64,000 bases of DNA from Gari tellinella (GCA_922989275.2 OV277867.1:44072070-44136069), one strand, 5' to 3'. Shown: positions 19,293-28,919, counted from the stretch's first letter. Numbers and translations: made by a program. Notes: generated by a model not told the origin, from the sequence alone.

Positions 19293-19395
19293 AGTGGGGG
19301 AAGACGTTATTACAATGTCATGTTCTCCATCGTAATCTATTGTATTTGCATTTGTTTCTTTTCAAATGGAATGAAGAGCATTCTCTCAACACTAA
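19293..19395. mobile_element. TA-A short derivative
   Basis: AGTGGGGGAAGACGTTATTA at the left and AATGAAGAGCATTCTCTCAA at the right, with no hairpin. Confidence 0.4.
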
Positions 19396-19544
19396 AACAA
19401 ATTAAATAAGTACACATTTGACGATGTTCATAAATTTTTGCCGACTCAGAGCAGGGTGAAAATATAGCAGACAGCTCCTGAAAGAATATAGCACTTTCCT
19501 TTTTCTTGCTTTAACAAGTTTTGACCTGTCTAATGGTTATCCCG

Positions 19545-19855
19545 CATCTGGTCCGACTCTTGTATAATAGAGTGTTTAGCATAAACGCGTTTATTTGGAA
19601 AGAATAACGTCAGGACTGCCATACGTTAACATGAAAAATCCTAAGATTTCCAAATTTGCATTTTTCAAGCGCGATTTTACGAATTCTACCTTTACGCTAT
19701 AGCCTATTTCTAGTTTTTGTTGACATGTGACTTTTTAAAGCAGACTGGAATTAAAGCAGAATGCGCCTTAAGGCGCATTCTGCTTTACTTTCAGCCTGCT
19801 TTAAGGATAAATCCGGAGAAATGGCAGCCCTGTAACGTATTTTCTTCTGTAAAGT
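19545..19855. mobile_element. TA-A right half split by SIX-I
   Basis: AGCATAAACGCGTTTATTTG and GAAAGAATAACGT run up to 19610; after the SIX-I element the sequence resumes with TAACGTATTTTCTTCTGTA, the TA-A right end. Removing SIX-I and one 6-bp repeat restores a normal TA-A end. Confidence 0.75.
19611..19832. mobile_element. SIX-I MITE, flanked by 6-bp repeat TAACGT
   Basis: Ends CAGGACTGCCAT and ATGGCAGCCCTG, with TAACGT at 19605-19610 and again at 19833-19838. Inside, CCTTTACGCTATAGCCTATT and a perfect class 2 hairpin (AAGCAGAATGCGCCTTAAGG ...) match TTAA-2, so the element is a chimera. A 6-bp duplication is unusual; it is reported for few DNA-transposon superfamilies (for example Dada or IS3EU, from memory), so the assignment is open. 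Confidence 0.85.
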
Positions 19856-20156
19856 ATGATGGGTATGATTGTGGTATAGAATGCAATTTTGGATCAAACA
19901 TAATCTGAAAACTGATACAACTACTCATTCCAATGATTGAGAAAAGCTGCCGAACGAATTTGTCGGCTTGCACAATCAGTGAAACAGCAAATTACCTTAA
20001 AAGAATAATTGGAAATTACACTGAGTTACAAAATGTATTTCCCAGAACAGTTTAATATAATTCATTATAGACACAATTCTAATCATCAAGTAACCTTTTT
20101 CAGTGGTTTATTGAGATTTTCATAAAATTATATTGGTTAATGATTATTGCTCATCT
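19856..20156. other. no recognisable feature
   Basis: AT-rich; no family match. Confidence 0.3.
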
Positions 20157-20205
20157 TACAGTGGAGGTGATATTATTATTTCCTATTTTCTCCCCGTTTA
20201 ACCGG
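20157..20205. mobile_element. TA-A left-end fragment
   Basis: TACAGTGGAGGTGATATTAT, then TTCTCCCCGTTTAACCGG, then an abrupt change into SINE-like sequence. Confidence 0.5.
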
Positions 20206-20211
20206 ATGACG

Positions 20212-20330
20212 TGATCGGTGAATAATGCGCTCCACTATGAAACCAGGAGTTGTTGGCCTGATCCCCAGTCGGACCAAATCCTATAAAAACCAAGGTCCGA
20301 TGTATCACTGCTTTACACCGGTGAATAGAC
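20212..20330 (+). mobile_element. diverged SINE fragment related to 655-993
   Basis: CCCCAGTCGGACCAAATCCT and AAAACCAAGGTCCGATGTAT align in order with the complement of the SINE at 655-993 (TCGCCGGACCAAGTCATTCC, GAGGTCCGATGTATCAG). The tRNA-like head is strongly decayed and the 3' part missing. Confidence 0.5.
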
Positions 20331-20545
20331 TTCTAAAGTCTGTAACTGCGGTGTTGATCAACTTAAACTTAAAACTTGGATTTAATGCGAAACAATTTGT
20401 TACCAACACACTAAGAATAAAATATCTATCAATCTACATGTACAATCAACTATACTGTACATTCATATCGTTTTACTGGTACAATGAAGTGTTCGCACTG
20501 TATTCGCCAAGATATTTGCAACATTGTATGAACAACAGAAAGACC

Positions 20546-20800
20546 CAGGGCTGCCATTTCTCCGGATTTTTCCTAAATCTTCGGATTTTTTTTCTAGGAA
20601 ATGGTAGCTTAAAGCAGGCTGAAAGTAAAGTAGAATGCGCCTTAAGGCGCACTCTGCTTTACTTTCTGCTGCTTTAAGCAGCCACATTACAACAAAACTA
20701 GAAACATGGGATGGGGTAAAAGGTATGATTCGTAAAATCGCACTTGAAAATGCAAAATTGGAAATCTTAGGATTTTTTATGTTAACTTATGGCAGCCCTG
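20546..20800. mobile_element. SIX-I MITE, reverse orientation, 6-bp repeat AAGACC
   Basis: 255 bp with ends CAGGGCTGCCATTTCTCC and CTTATGGCAGCCCTG. AAGACC lies at 20540-20545 and 20801-20806. The class 2 hairpin is AAGCAGGCTGAAAGTAAAGT / ACTTTCTGCTGCTTTAAGC, with a 2-bp gap in one arm. CTCCGGATTTTTCCTAAATC marks the same end as the right end of the other two copies. Confidence 0.88.
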
Positions 20801-20814
20801 AAGACCGTGTAATT

Positions 20815-21108
20815 CTACTGCTGAGAAAACGTATTTCTCGTCCATTAAACAAAACGAACGTTGAAAATGACAAAATATTTGTTTTTATCATTTTGACTAT
20901 TCGTTTTAATCTGAGTGGCAAATAGTTTGGAGGAAGATCAGATAACGAAACGCAGACACATTGCAAAAAAACCGTTGCAAATGACAACTTTTTGACAATT
21001 TTGACTATTCATTTAAATCTGAGTGGCAAACAGCTTCAATGGGAATTACATGTATTGTTTATAGTTTAAACGTATTAATTGAAAAAGAGAAACGTCTTCC
21101 TAACTGTA
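20815..21108. mobile_element. TA-A MITE with internal duplication
   Basis: Left end CTGCTGAGAAAACG, right end AAACGTCTTCCTAACTG. The block AATGACAAAATA...TTTTGACTATTC..TTTAATCTGAGTGGCAAA occurs twice (about 20865-20925 and 20977-21032), so the copy has an internal repeat and no intact hairpin. Confidence 0.6.
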
Positions 21109-21220
21109 CAAACACAATATTTTGAAACACAAAGTATGAACGCAGTAGAACGGTAACAAGTGCTTGTACATTATTGGTCGCAAACTTGTTCATTACACAA
21201 TAACTAAAGTAACTTTACAC

Positions 21221-21702
21221 TACAGCGATCCTTCTCTAAAATGACACTTATTGGGAGACTAAAATGTTGTGCGTTGTTCGGAAGGAGTCGTAAAAGGGAG
21301 GGAAATTGGCTTACATTTGCAAAGAGCTTGAATCCAGATCAGACACCGCGTTAGTTTAAACATATTTATTTCCAGAAGTACATATGATTACAATTATACA
21401 TGCTAACGTTATTTTACAATACTTAGGAAAAGGATTGAAACGAAAGAATAAACTTATTCAGTTTCTCTCAATTACGCAGCGTCTTATCTGGATTCAAGAT
21501 CTTTGTCACTCGTCATTAAGTTTTTCCTGTCAAAATGTCGATTATGTAACTTTGTGAAAAACAGCAGACGACAACTTTAAGCAGACGACAATGCAGCCTC
21601 GAAAAGGTCGGACAAAATTATCCTGTTTCGGGAACTGATACAAAGGTCGTTGTAATGAGGGAGTCGTTGTTGGGAGTGTCCTTGTATGGAGGTAGCACTG
21701 TA
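21221..21702. mobile_element. TA-C MITE with an insertion at the hairpin tip
   Basis: TA at 21221-21222 and 21701-21702; left end CAGCGATCCTTCTCTAAAAT, right end GTTGGGAGTG...GGTAGCACTG. The left arm GAGCTTGAATCCAGATCAGA stops at CACCGCGTTA (21353). The right arm resumes TTACGCAGCGTCTTATCTGG at 21472. The 118 bp between (21354-21471) are foreign and flanked by TTA. Confidence 0.85.
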
Positions 21703-21871
21703 CAATAGTCCAATGATTCCTGTTCAGTTTCCTAAGATTGTGCACGTCAGTATCTGGAATAACTGCACAGATAATGGCTTCGAAAACCTCCTCAAACCAA
21801 ATGTGTTTTCAAACAGTCAAACCTGCGTCAGTTCTATAAAGAAGAACGATTGCAATATCAGGAAGTTGGTG

Positions 21872-21940
21872 CCTGCTTTATACAGTTCAAAAGTAATACA
21901 GAAAGCTCATAAAGATGCTTTCTGCATTACTGTTCATCAT
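21872..21940. repeat. class 2 core hairpin, variant
   Basis: CAGTTCAAAAGTAATACAGA and AAGCTC pair with AGATGCTTTCTGCATTACTG and TTC. It resembles the TA-D core but no TA-D ends are visible. Confidence 0.55.
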
Positions 21941-22018
21941 ACAATTTCTTTTCATAAAAAAACGCTTAAATTACAGATCTTTTTGGAATGTTTTATAAAA
22001 GATTGGACTGTAGTTCAA

Positions 22019-22226
22019 TTAACCCCTGCATTCCAATGACGTCATCATTAATATACATTAATTGTCTGCTTTTATGTCTCAAATTAAATTTTAGGTATTT
22101 TGACTGAAGAAATACCGAAATGAGTGTCATACAGTTTGGATCCTGATCAGACGCCGCGTTACGCGGCGTCTGATCAGGATACAAACTGTTTGCAAATAAT
22201 CATTGTACTCGGGGTAAAGGAATTAA
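22019..22226. mobile_element. TTAA-3 MITE, complete
   Basis: 208 bp, TTAA at 22019-22022 and 22223-22226. Left end CCCCTGCATTCCAATGACGT carries TGACGTCA; right end TACTCGGGGTAAAGGAA. Perfect hairpin with tip GCCGCGTTACGCGGC and arms CAGTTTGGATCCTGATCAGA / TCTGATCAGGATACAAACTG. Confidence 0.9.
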
Positions 22227-22654
22227 GAGCATATCTGTTTGTTATACGATTTGCAAATCGATTTAAAAGAGAATCCTATAAAACAAGGAGTTTGACGTAA
22301 TGCGTGGTAATTCCATTTAAGAGTAAATGTTCAAAATCTGCCTATAAAAGTTATTACTTTAATGTTTATGCTCAGAAATGCGCTCGAAATAAGCAATTAT
22401 TTGTACTTAAACATTACTTAACAACATGCATTATTATATAGGTATACATTTCGAGCACTGCAAAATATAGTTTCGACATCTGAAACGAAATGCGGTCCTG
22501 TTGAGTCTATTTTTGCATTTGAAACCCCATTTAAACATAAGAAATACTGTCAGCTTAGAATAAACTATAATTAATATAGAGAAAACTGGTGGTTGTTTTC
22601 TCAAAAATTCCAATATATTTGGTATTTTTTTGTTTAGCTGTATGTGTGTTTTGT
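22227..22654. other. no recognisable feature
   Basis: AT-rich; no family match. Confidence 0.35.
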
Positions 22655-22793
22655 GTCCGTTTGTCTGTGTCTGCCTGCCTGTCTGCCCGTGTGTCTGTCT
22701 GCCTGTCTGCCCGCCTGCCTTTCCCGTCTGTCTGTCTGTCTGTATGTCTGTCTGTATGTCTGTATGTTTTGTATGTCTGTCTGTCTGTAGCTT
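22655..22793. repeat. (TCTG)n-type microsatellite
   Basis: Interrupted TCTG/CCTG/TATG tetranucleotide run (for example TCTGTCTGTCTGTCTGTATG). It creates Cys/Val/Ser-rich frames that are not genes. Confidence 0.92.
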
Positions 22794-22799
22794 AACCGT

Positions 22800-23214
22800 T
22801 CATGTAAAGAATAAACAGCATAACGTGTGTTGAATTATCACTAATAAGAGGAAATGATAAAATCAGTTTACAAATGACAAAATCAAAGAAAGTTCTCTGA
22901 AGGGGGAGGGTCTGCTTTTCTTTGTCCAGCATTAAACAACCACTCGTCTTCGATTAGATACACGCTTCTTCCAAAGGTGGCCGCTTAGCACAAGTTGCAC
23001 TCATATATAAGGCTATATGTGGTGTGGATGCTCCATTTATGAAAACTAAGCTTTTAGTTAATCTCAGTCAAGGTCATACGGCAAATTACAGGAAAAAATG
23101 TTTCGCCAACCCATTTTGTTCTGTTATAATTGTTTAATGGCTAGGTTAATACAGGATTGTTTCAGTCTTGGAACATATTTTGAATTCAGTAAGAAATGTC
23201 TTGTTGTCAAAAAC
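22800..23214. other. no recognisable feature
   Basis: No domain, palindrome or MITE end seen. Confidence 0.35.
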
Positions 23215-23440
23215 TGACATACTGCCTTGTGACGTCAATATATGCGTCATTTCCAAATAGTATATTAGTGAAGAGTACATTTATTTTGTCGTTTATAAAA
23301 AACAGTGTACATCCTGGTCAACTGGTTCTTTGGTAAGCCATCTAACCAGGATCTGTACTGTTTGTAATTTTGTAGTTTAGATTTAAGTTGCAAAACTGGA
23401 ATGGTGTATTCGGGGTTTATGGGGTCAATTGAGTTGGTGT
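23215..23440. mobile_element. TTAA-1 MITE, decayed
   Basis: ATATATGCGTCATTTCCAAA, then the worn hairpin AACAGTGTACATCCTGGTCA opposite TAACCAGGATCTGTACTGTT, then TTTAGATTTAAGTTGC. Terminal TTAA lost. Confidence 0.6.
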
Positions 23441-23484
23441 TCCAGTGACGAATTATTGATTAATGATTTACTCGGCGTCTGATC

Positions 23485-23655
23485 TGATCTTATGATTGCA
23501 AAATGACAAACAGTACAGACCCTGGTAAGAGGTTACCGGCAGTGTTCCGCTTATCAGGGGCTACACAATTTGCACATGGCATTTGTACATTTTACAGGCA
23601 CACTGTTTGTTAATGACGAGTATACTCCGCGCTAAGATCGAATGTTAACTAAATA
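23485..23655. mobile_element. TTAA-1 MITE, decayed right part
   Basis: AAATGACAAACAGTACAGAC and CCTGGTAAGAGG opposite TTATCAGGGGCTACACAATT; then GACGAGTATACTCCGCGCTA and TGTTAAC. Confidence 0.55.
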
Positions 23656-23789
23656 ACCAATGACATGTTTTCTTAACAAAATCGCAGATACGTCAACTCT
23701 GAGAAATTGTTGATGAAGACTCGCGCAGAATGTCGAACACCTTTATTACCTCCTTGAACACACATAGTGCAAGAGAAGTTTTCACTATT

Positions 23790-24004
23790 TTAACCCCTTC
23801 ACTGCCATGACGTCATCAAATTTAGACAAGTGTCGTCTGCTTCTATTTCTTAAAAACAACTTTTAGGTATTTTGATTTAAGAAATATTGAACGAGTGTCA
23901 AACAGTTTGGATCCTGATCAGACGCCGCGTTACGCGGCGTCTGATCAGGATCTAAACTGTTTGCAAATAACTACTGTACTCGGGTAAGACAGTGAAGGGG
24001 TTAA
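23790..24004. mobile_element. TTAA-3 MITE, complete, consensus-like
   Basis: 215 bp, TTAA at 23790-23793 and 24001-24004. Ends CCCCTTCACTGCCATGACGT and GACAGTGAAGGGG. TGTCGTCTGCTTCTATTTCT, TATTTTGATTTAAGAAATAT and GAGTGTCAAACAGTTTGGAT lead into a hairpin with tip GCCGCGTTACGCGGC. Only one base in an arm breaks the palindrome. Confidence 0.93.
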
Positions 24005-24155
24005 AGCCATACATTTGGTCTGCTTGAACATTGTCGCATGCATTGGATGTTTCCACATTTTCAGGAACTTTGCTGTGGACTTTAAGTATTGATAGAAGTC
24101 TCAATCAGTTCGGATCTAAATCAGACGATGATTTACTCGGTACCTGCTTTGGAGC

Positions 24156-24373
24156 TTAACCCATTCAACCCTAGCGACGAATATACTCGTCATTTACAAA
24201 CAGTGTACCTGTGATGATTACACTTGTACTATGCTCCTAAGGAGCCCTCTGATCAGGGTCTACACTGTTTGTAATATTCAAATATAGGGGTAAAATCAAC
24301 CCTAAATAGTCAAAAGTGGACTAGACTTTTCTAAGTTGGAATTGTCCATTTAGAGTGTCAGATGTGAATGAGT
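24156..24373. mobile_element. TTAA-1 MITE, left hairpin arm deleted
   Basis: TTAA at 24156-24159, left end CCCATTCAACCCTAGCGACG. After TTGTACTATG the sequence jumps to the tip CTCCTAAGGAG and the right arm CCCTCTGATCAGGGTCTACA. The right end TGTGAATGAG has lost TTAA. Confidence 0.82.
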
Positions 24374-24639
24374 ATTGTGAATCTAAAATGAAAGGTGCGT
24401 CGACGTGGGCAGCGACAGACTTTTTTGCTTGCAAAGCAATCCTTGAATATTAACCATAAACAATATACCTACGACCTCCCCGACTGACTGGCAATAAAGT
24501 TTGCTCACAGACTATTGTTTCTGATAGCATCTGAAAACTATTGGCACTAAATATTTCACGTGTCGTAAAATTACCTCAATTGTTTGATTTGTGAGACGAT
24601 CTATGCTAAAAAAGCGTATAGCCCTTAAAACGCTCTGAA
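24374..24639. other. no recognisable feature
   Basis: Nothing diagnostic. Confidence 0.3.
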
Positions 24640-24790
24640 ACTGTCATTGGCAAAATGTGTCATCTGCTAAAATCTTCAGAGATGTTTGATCTGTATTTTC
24701 TTTATATAAATTATCAGAGTGTCAAACAATGGATCCAGATGAGACGCTGAGTTCCTTGGCGTTTCATATGGATCCAAACTATTAACAATA
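24640..24790. mobile_element. TTAA-4-like MITE relic
   Basis: GTCAAACAATGGATCCAGAT and GAGACGCTGAG pair with TTGGCGTTTCATATGGATCC; TGTCATCTGCTAAAATCTTC is the worn GACGACA block in reverse orientation. Ends lost. Confidence 0.55.
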
Positions 24791-25075
24791 GTACTCGCCA
24801 GTTCGCCCGTATCGTGACTTCAAGAGCGTTTAACAGATCTGACGGAACACGGGGATCCATTAATCTTAAAGTTCTTACGTTTAGGTCTGGTTAGATAGTT
24901 GGAAGAACTAATATAATGTAAATACTAATCGATTTAAGGGCATCGAGGGAAATCAACAGTACTCAGGGCAGTGTACTCGCCAATTTTCCTACCCATCAAA
25001 GAAGAGAAGTAGCATGTGGCGTTCTTGTAAACACTTTATGTCCACTGTGCAAGGACTGTTTCACTCATAATTTTG

Positions 25076-25602
25076 TTACTCTAACATGGATTGTTTCTAG
25101 ATTTAACGACAGGTGATTACTTCAAGCAGGTTGAAAGTAAAGCAGAGTTCCTCCTACTTTACTTTCAACCTGCTCCAAGTTTTTTTTATATATCTGCTTG
25201 AATACGGAATATAAATTTCTTACGGTGCATATTCATGAATATATGCATTGTTTTACGATTTTTTAAATGTTTTACGTCGCTCTTAACAATTGTTCAGTCA
25301 TATCGCGACCTCCAGCTAATTACAGGTGAAGGAAGACCCCAAAAGCCCTTTATGCACTATTTAAGACACTTGTTAATCGGCACCTTGGTAGAACCACCGA
25401 CCAGCTGGAAGGCTTCCCAACATGAAAAATCCGAATGACTAGACTTGGATTCGCACTCACAGCGGTGAGGAGCTTCGTGATGTAAGTCACAGTGACTATA
25501 TAACTATGCCATGGAGGCCATTGTATGCATTGGAACTATTTTCTTCCAATGGAGGGATACATAAGGATAGTAAAATTGCATGTTTATGGAGTAATGGGTT
25601 AA
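25076..25602. mobile_element. TTAA-2 MITE split by a SINE
   Basis: CATGGATTGTTTCTAGATTT, hairpin AAGCAGGTTGAAAGTAAAGC with CTTTACTTTCAACCTGCTCC (tip shortened), TATTCATGAATATATGCATT, then the SINE, then GGAACTATTTTCTTCCAATG and GTAATGGG with TTAA at 25599-25602. Confidence 0.82.
25251..25523 (-). mobile_element. tRNA-derived SINE with 9-bp target-site duplication
   Basis: Flanked by TATGCATTG at 25242-25250 and 25524-25532. On the minus strand it starts GGCCTCCATGGCATAGTTAT (A-box-like TGGCATAGTTA) and has a B-box-like GAGTGCGAATCCA, then a body with GGTCGGTGGTTCTACCAAGG and GAGGTCGCGATATGACTGAA, ending in an A-rich tail (AAAAAATCGTAAAA). The tail lies at the low-coordinate end, as expected for reverse orientation. 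Its length of 273 bp fits a complete SINE. Confidence 0.85.
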
Positions 25603-25769
25603 AATGATGATACACATATGTATTCACGTCTCATTTTACGGTTACAGTTCAATCCAAATGTTTTATTCCTCTCCATAGAGGCGTTTTCTCGTATTTATAT
25701 AATATAAATTATCAACCATTGGTAACTGAAAAAAGTACTGGTAATGCTTAAATCCAATCATTCTGCCAT
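25603..25769. other. no recognisable feature
   Basis: Nothing diagnostic. Confidence 0.3.
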
Positions 25770-25915
25770 CGAAATATCGCTACTTTGAAATTGTCGTCTG
25801 CAAATTTGTTAAAATTCAGATTTATATACTTTTAAAGCAGAAACATAAAAATGAGTGTCAAACTGCTATAAGCGTTACGCGGAGTCTAATCTGTATAAAA
25901 CTTGTTTGTAAATGC
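25770..25915. mobile_element. TTAA-3-like relic
   Basis: AAATTGTCGTCTGCAAATTT, GAGTGTCAAACTGCTATAAG, CGTTACGCGGAGTCTAATCT: left arm lost, right arm and flank kept. Confidence 0.5.
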
Positions 25916-25962
25916 TTGTTAATTCTGTCGCTGTCATTTTTTTTATGGTGTAATAACCCGTA

Positions 25963-26317
25963 TACAGCGCTCCCTCTCTACAACGACATCCAATGGGAGA
26001 AAAAAAGTGCGTTGTTCGGAGAGAGCCGTTATAGGGAGGGAAATTGGCCTTTATTTGCAAACAGCTTGAATCCAGATCAGTCGCCGCGTAACGCGGCGTC
26101 TGATTTTGATTCAAGCTGTTTGTTAGTAGTCATTTTTTATCAATCAAAATGTCCAATATGTAAATATGAGATAACCAGCAGACGACACTTTTAAGCAGAC
26201 GATATTGCAACCTTTAAAAGATTTAGACATAATTGTCCTGCTTTGGGAACAGCGACAAGGATCGTTGTAAGGAGGGAGTCGTTGTTGGGAGGGCCGTTGT
26301 AGAGAGGGAACACTGTA
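25963..26317. mobile_element. TA-C MITE, complete
   Basis: 355 bp, TA at 25963-25964 and 26316-26317. Ends CAGCGCTCCCTCTCTACAAC and GTTGTAGAGAGGGAACACTG. Inside the left end GTGCGTTGTTCGG and GTTATAGGGAGGGAAATTGG form extra inverted-repeat blocks. Hairpin 26055-26124: GCAAACAGCTTGAATCCAGA, tip GCCGCGTAACGCGGC, TTTTGATTCAAGCTGTTTG. Then CAGCAGACGACACTTTTAAG and CAGACGATATTGCAACC. Confidence 0.92.
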
Positions 26318-26319
26318 CA

Positions 26320-26500
26320 GTGACTGCCGTAATATCGCCTGCTTCATTTTCCCGTCTGTTTTTATTTAAAAGATGGACTTTTTTGTACGATTTTTAACTT
26401 AAAAGCATGGCTGTGTTTGTCAGACAGTTTGTTTCCTAGTCAGATGCCGTGTTACGCGGAGAATAGCAGTGTAGACGGCATTTGGCAGCAAAAGGGTAAA
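26320..26500. mobile_element. TTAA-3-like relic
   Basis: TGACTGCCGTAATATCGCCT, GCTTCATTTTCCCGTCTG, then TCAGACAGTTTGTTTCCTAG and GATGCCGTGTTACGCGG; right part replaced. Confidence 0.45.
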
Positions 26501-26981
26501 TGTTTCCATGGTAACCGATAACGATTTATAGATCATACTTCTACATTATGACAATTTAAAACAGGCTGATAGTAAAAACAAAAATATCCTTTTGGGTGAT
26601 TATGCTGTGAGGAAAAAGTCCAATAGTGTTGCCTTTAACCATCTGCTCTGAACCTTTATTGATTTACATTAGAACCAATACCCTTTCAGTCAAAATTCAA
26701 AAGAACAGATTTGTGATGAAATGCATGCGCCATATTTAAAGCAGATGATAATACACGTCAGATGTTAAATTTAGTGATAATAAAATATTATTTCAACATG
26801 AACCTTCTCCTACACAGCTATTCCAAGCTTTATTATTCTCATAAAACTGTATTTGCATGCTCCTTCCCTGCTTTGGCGAAATCGTTAGGAGTTCTGACTC
26901 TCGACAAACAGCAGCTGAAAGCAATTTAGAAGTAAACCAAATATCTCACTAAAGGAGAGATTTGCTCATTTTCAGTTTGAG
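26501..26981. other. no recognisable feature
   Basis: AT-rich. A fragment CTGATAGTAAAAACAAAAAT may be a worn class 2 arm; not secure. Confidence 0.35.
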
Positions 26982-27229
26982 TTAACATATTACCACATAA
27001 ATGCGCCCTTTTACGCTATTTATTTATTCCTCCTATGAAGAAAATAGTTTCAAATAACACATACAATAATATACCATAAGAATATTTTCTATATCTTACC
27101 TGATGTTAGTTTACATCAGACTGAAAGTAAAGCAGAATGCGCATAAATATGCATTCTGTTTACTCTTCACCTGCTTTAAGTGGGTGCCTATCTTCAACAC
27201 TAGGCACGGGCTATGGAGCGTTGGGTTAA
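26982..27229. mobile_element. TTAA-2 MITE, complete, reverse
   Basis: TTAA at 26982-26985 and 27226-27229; ends CATATTACCACATAAATGCG and ATGGAGCGTTGGG. The hairpin CATCAGACTGAAAGTAAAGC and AGAATGCGC / GCATTCTGTTTAC is slightly shortened on the right arm. TATTCCTCCTATGAAGAAAA is the family landmark. Confidence 0.85.
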
Positions 27230-27506
27230 GCAGTCACTTATTTTAACACTAATCTCTGGGTGTACGTTTGGAAATACTACTTGACAGACTGTTAGAGAGT
27301 GTGTGTTCAGAGTCATTAATCATATAGTTAGTTTACCCTATGTCAGCCATCCCTGTGAAAGTAAGACAAGTGAAAAACGAATTAATAAACGACCGCCGAG
27401 TAACGATGCCCATGTTAAGACTTAACCCTCTCATACATGTGCCAATCTATGCTAATCAATTATACCTAAGTGATAGATTATCTATAGTACACTTAAGGAT
27501 GCGTTT
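27230..27506. other. no recognisable feature
   Basis: Short frame at 27340-27552 has no domain. Confidence 0.3.
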
Positions 27507-27744
27507 GACCCATGACCTTAAAGGCTGTTTCTTGTTTCGAAGATACATGTAGGTAACCACCTTTTTTAATCAAATTGAAAGTAAAGCAGAATGCGCCTTA
27601 GAGCCTTACTTTAAGCTGTTTTAAGCTATCATCTGCTAGGATATAATAAACATTTCGCACGGTACATATCCATGACTGAATACAATGGAATAACTTTCTT
27701 TAGTTGAGGAAAAGGCTAACTCCGTAAAACGGCGTACTTATGTA
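27507..27744. mobile_element. TTAA-2 MITE, decayed
   Basis: GACCTTAAAGGCTGTTTCTT, ATTGAAAGTAAAGCAGAATG, a deleted tip, TTTAAGCTATCATCTGCTAG, CATATCCATGACTGAATACA, then CTTTAGTTGAGGAAAAG. Terminal TTAA not visible. Confidence 0.6.
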
Positions 27745-27747
27745 GTT

Positions 27748-28080
27748 CAGCGCTCCCTCTCTTATAACGACTCCCTCCTTACAACGACAGTTGCCGCTGT
27801 TCCCAAGAAAATTATTCCAAATGCTTGCACTGATACATTATCGTCTACTTTAAATTGTTGTCTGCTCTTACATAAATGACATTTTGAAAGAAATAAACAT
27901 AATGACGAGTGACAAACAGCTTGAATCCAGATAAGACGCCGCGTTACGCGTCGTCTTACATGTATCTGGATTCAAGCTGTTTGCAAGTGTAAGCCAAGTT
28001 ACCTCCCTGTAACGACTCCCTCTGAACAACGCATACAATTTGTGTATCCCATTGGATGTCGTTGTAGAGAGGGAAGACTG
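27748..28080. mobile_element. TA-C MITE, complete, reverse
   Basis: Ends CAGCGCTCCCTCTCTTATAA and GTTGTAGAGAGGGAAGACTG with TA at 28081-28082. Hairpin at about 27914-27983: CAAACAGCTTGAATCCAGAT, tip GCCGCGTTACGCG, ATCTGGATTCAAGCTGTTTG; the second arm carries an 8-base disturbance. Confidence 0.88.
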
Positions 28081-28238
28081 TAATAAGCTAAACTACGATC
28101 GTATACTAAATACAAAAATGTAAATACTAAATGCAAACGCAAAACAATATTGTTTTAGGAAAAGACAGATTTTAGAAATTGTTAATGATTTATACGCATC
28201 GGAGTGGCAAACAACTGGAGTCTGGTTTGCAATGGACA

Positions 28239-28434
28239 TACAGTAAAACCTCTCTTTTACAATCACTAAATTATGTTAATTGTAAGGTGTTTAAGGCAGG
28301 TGAATGCTTAGAGCAAGGTGACAATAAAAAAGCTCCTTTATGTTTTACAGTCACATTGTTTTAAGCTGTCACCTGTATTTTATACAACTAATCAGCACTC
28401 GTGTTAGTGGCCGTAATAGAGAAGATTTACTGTA
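28239..28434. mobile_element. TA-D MITE
   Basis: TA at 28239-28240 and 28433-28434; ends CAGTAAAACCTCTCTTTTAC and CGTAATAGAGAAGATTTACT. Hairpin AGCAAGGTGACAATAAAAAA / TGTTTTACAGTCACATTGTT has lost part of one arm near the tip. Confidence 0.85.
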
Positions 28435-28519
28435 AATGTTTACCGCTATCAAAAATTTAAAAGGAGAGAAAATGGTAGTATTATAGAAGGAAGAGTGTTA
28501 CCTAAATGTAGGACAAAGT

Positions 28520-28818
28520 AACAGGGGAGAAGATTTTATTGTTTCTCGTTTACAGGAATCTAAACACAAACGCAATGCAATAAATTATAGAAAATGACAA
28601 CTTGTTGAACGTGTTGACTGTTTACTGTCTAAAAGAGATAGAGTTTTCAAAATCAAACATGCTGCTCAGTGACTCAAAACCATTAAAGTCTTATTTTTCA
28701 TAAAACAATCCTCATGTGAGATAGAACTTTGTGAGGGCTCACACGACTGTTTGCAATGGACGTGAAGCTTTGAATATAAGGGCGTTTATTGGGACAGAAT
28801 TATGTTTTCTCCACTGTT
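28520..28818. mobile_element. TA-A MITE, diverged
   Basis: Ends CAGGGGAGAAGATTTTATTG and TTATGTTTTCTCCACTG; ACGACTGTTTGCAATGGACG and GGGCGTTTATTGGGACAGAA inside; hairpin lost. Confidence 0.65.
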
Positions 28819-28919
28819 ACACAGCATAGCATCCAGCAGTCATCCATTACTCCTACATTCAGCAGTCACTTGTACTAATGTATCGCTTGAGATGCCATGC
28901 CTATACAATAAGTGGTCGC

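Noticed and set aside
20225..20677. 150-codon plus-strand frame
   Set aside because: Runs from a SINE fragment into SIX-I; no domain, composition typical of chance frames.
22589..22833. Cys/Val/Ser-rich frames on the plus strand
   Set aside because: Direct translation of a TCTG-type microsatellite.
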